A stretch of 15,154 bases of DNA from Hyphomonas sp. (GTDB lineage: Bacteria > Pseudomonadota > Alphaproteobacteria > Caulobacterales > Hyphomonadaceae), in the NCBI GenBank assembly GCA_029287305.1, contig JARFRJ010000133.1, positions 1-15,154 on the forward strand. Reading direction: 5' to 3'. Both the position numbers and the translations under genes were made by a program. The notes beneath the pieces were generated by a model. The model was not told the DNA's origin. It made no database searches and saw nothing but the letters and a program-made list of their open reading frames with translations. Below are positions 14,252 through 15,154 of this stretch, one piece after another (position 1 is the stretch's first letter; each line of letters begins with the position of its first letter).

Positions 14252-14416
14252 TAGATGGTGCGGCCTTAACCGGTCGCTAAGAGGGAAGCCGGTGTGAACC
14301 CGGCGCTGTGCCCGCAACTGTAAATCGGGAGTTTATGATCCACATAACCACTGGAGCTTTGTTCTGGGAAGGGGGATCATAAATTAGGATCGATAAGTCA
14401 GGAAACCTGCCATCGC
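14252..14416 (+). ncRNA. Cobalamin (adenosylcobalamin) riboswitch
   Basis: This leader RNA binds coenzyme B12 and shuts off the downstream gene. The conserved parts are present in order: the P1 arm GATGG (14254-14258) pairing with CCATC (14410-14414), the core GGGAAGCCGGTG (from 14283), GCCCGCAACTGTAA (14310-14323), a peripheral long helix TTTATGATCC/GGATCATAAA, and the B12 box AGTCAGGAAACCTGCC (14396-14411). It lies directly before a btuB-like receptor, the classical target. Confidence 0.95.
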
Positions 14417-14454
14417 ATCGTTCGTCTGTAAGGCCGGGACCAGCCTGAAGGACG

Positions 14455-14526
14455 GGAAGATATATCTTCCTTGCGTAACGATAAGCCATGGCCCTGACAC
14501 TCAATCTTTGAGGGGCTTTTATCGTT
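14455..14526 (+). terminator. Riboswitch expression platform with terminator-like hairpin
   Basis: After the aptamer come a perfect 16-bp palindrome, GGAAGATATATCTTCC (14455-14470), and then a larger inverted repeat, AACGATAA/TTATCGTT (14477-14484/14519-14526). Inside it, CTCAA-TCT-TTGAG extended by CCC/GGG and followed by CTTTTAT (14492-14521) looks like an intrinsic terminator. Switching could therefore be at transcription, by competition between these stems, but translational control is not excluded. Confidence 0.5.
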
Positions 14527-14574
14527 ATGAGCCTCTCTTTTGGGTGTCGAGGGGTTTTGGAAAGATATGTCCTC

Positions 14575-15154
14575 ATGACTCATTCTAAATTAAAACTATG
14601 CCTCCTTGCGGGGGCTTTCTTGGCCGGGCCTTTATTGCCTTTCAGTTCTTTGGCCACTGCTCAAACAGAGGGTGCCCCTGATAGCGACGCTTCTGAAACC
14701 CTAGAGCCGATTATCGTCACCGGGTTACGACCTGTCCCTCTGGAAGATGTGACGGGCAGCCTAAGCGTGCTTAGCGCGGAGGATTTAGCTATTCGCAATA
14801 GTTTTTATCTTGCCGACCACTTGCGCGCCGTGCCGGGACTTGGTGTTTCGCGGTCTGGCGGACCCGGCAATCTGACACAAATTCGCATGCGCGGGGCGGA
14901 AGCCAACCATACGCTCTTCCTTGTCGACGGGATTGATGTGTCTGATCCAACAACCGGGGAGACCGATTTTGGTCTTTGGGGCGGATTGGATGCGGCGCGT
15001 ATTGAAGTGCTGCGCGGCGAGCATTCTGTCTTGCATGGGTCTAATGCCATTGGCGGGGTGATCAATGTGGTCAGCGATACCAGCGCCGATCTTCGCGCCG
15101 GTTTCGAGCTTGGAACACAAGACACATGGCGGGCCGAAGCGCGCGGCGGAATAG
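14575..15154 (+). CDS. btuB: BtuB-like vitamin B12 TonB-dependent receptor, 5' part (runs off the window)
   Basis: This is an outer-membrane receptor for cobalamins, powered by TonB. The first 193 residues are present and the frame is still open at the window end. A signal peptide ends near Ala29 (LATA before QT). The TonB box is EPIIVTG (44-50). The plug follows, with VPGLGVSRSGGPGNLTQIRMRG (about 86-107), FLVDGIDVSDP (115-125), and ARIEVLRGEHSVLHGSNAIGGVINVVS (about 141-167), all characteristic of the BtuB/CirA plug. The compact plug and the preceding cobalamin riboswitch both point to B12 or a related corrinoid. The ATG at 14575 is preceded by a weak GGAAAG; an ATG seven bases earlier, in another frame, stops after three codons. 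The barrel lies outside the window. Confidence 0.9.
   Translation, partial: MTHSKLKLCLLAGAFLAGPLLPFSSLATAQTEGAPDSDASETLEPIIVTGLRPVPLEDVTGSLSVLSAEDLAIRNSFYLADHLRAVPGLGVSRSGGPGNLTQIRMRGAEANHTLFLVDGIDVSDPTTGETDFGLWGGLDAARIEVLRGEHSVLHGSNAIGGVINVVSDTSADLRAGFELGTQDTWRAEARGGI

Noticed and set aside
14568..14579. Three-codon minigene ATGTCCTCATGA overlapping the btuB start
   Set aside because: It has no own ribosome site; an overlap of this size is expected by chance.
14785..15125. Minus-strand open frames at the right end
   Set aside because: They lie opposite the btuB-like plug domain, whose plus-strand protein is clearly recognisable.

Overview
The window looks like a chromosomal piece of a mid-GC alphaproteobacterium of the Caulobacter/Hyphomonas/Maricaulis type. 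The best evidence is two regulators largely restricted to Alphaproteobacteria, a SciP-type CtrA inhibitor (DUF1153) and GcrA, together with two TonB-dependent receptors and alphaproteobacterial-type MutM, MnmA, PolA and DnaJ. I cannot name the genus from sequence alone.

Layout. Bases 1-345 hold no gene I recognise but are rich in inverted repeats. A large outer-membrane TonB-dependent receptor (459-3218, minus) follows, with a UUCG-loop terminator downstream and a perfect palindrome at its predicted transcription start. Next, all on the minus strand, come mutM (DNA repair), a very short FliN-like flagellar C-ring protein, sciP, mnmA (tRNA 2-thiolation), polA and an SLC13/DASS anion transporter. 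From about 10.95 kb the direction changes: dnaJ (plus) diverges from the transporter, an ABC-2 permease (minus) converges on dnaJ, and gcrA (plus) diverges from the permease. A cobalamin riboswitch (14252-14416) then precedes the start of a btuB-like receptor that runs off the window end.

How the parts relate. Most genes are housekeeping and only loosely linked. Two themes stand out: cell cycle and flagellum (sciP, fliN-like gene, gcrA, with a CtrA-like box before sciP and a DnaA-box-like site before gcrA), and uptake (the two receptors, the SLC13 carrier, the ABC-2 permease).

The main unexplained signal is a short dispersed repeat, core about TAGAGCRTGTCCGAGCTAA. Four good and two degenerate copies are visible, all just after or overlapping the stop codons of sciP, the fliN-like gene, mutM, the SLC13 gene, dnaJ and gcrA. 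In sciP and the SLC13 gene the repeat supplies the stop codon itself. The gcrA upstream region also carries several sets of direct and inverted repeats. I see no CRISPR array, transposase, tRNA or rRNA, and no convincing new multi-gene system.
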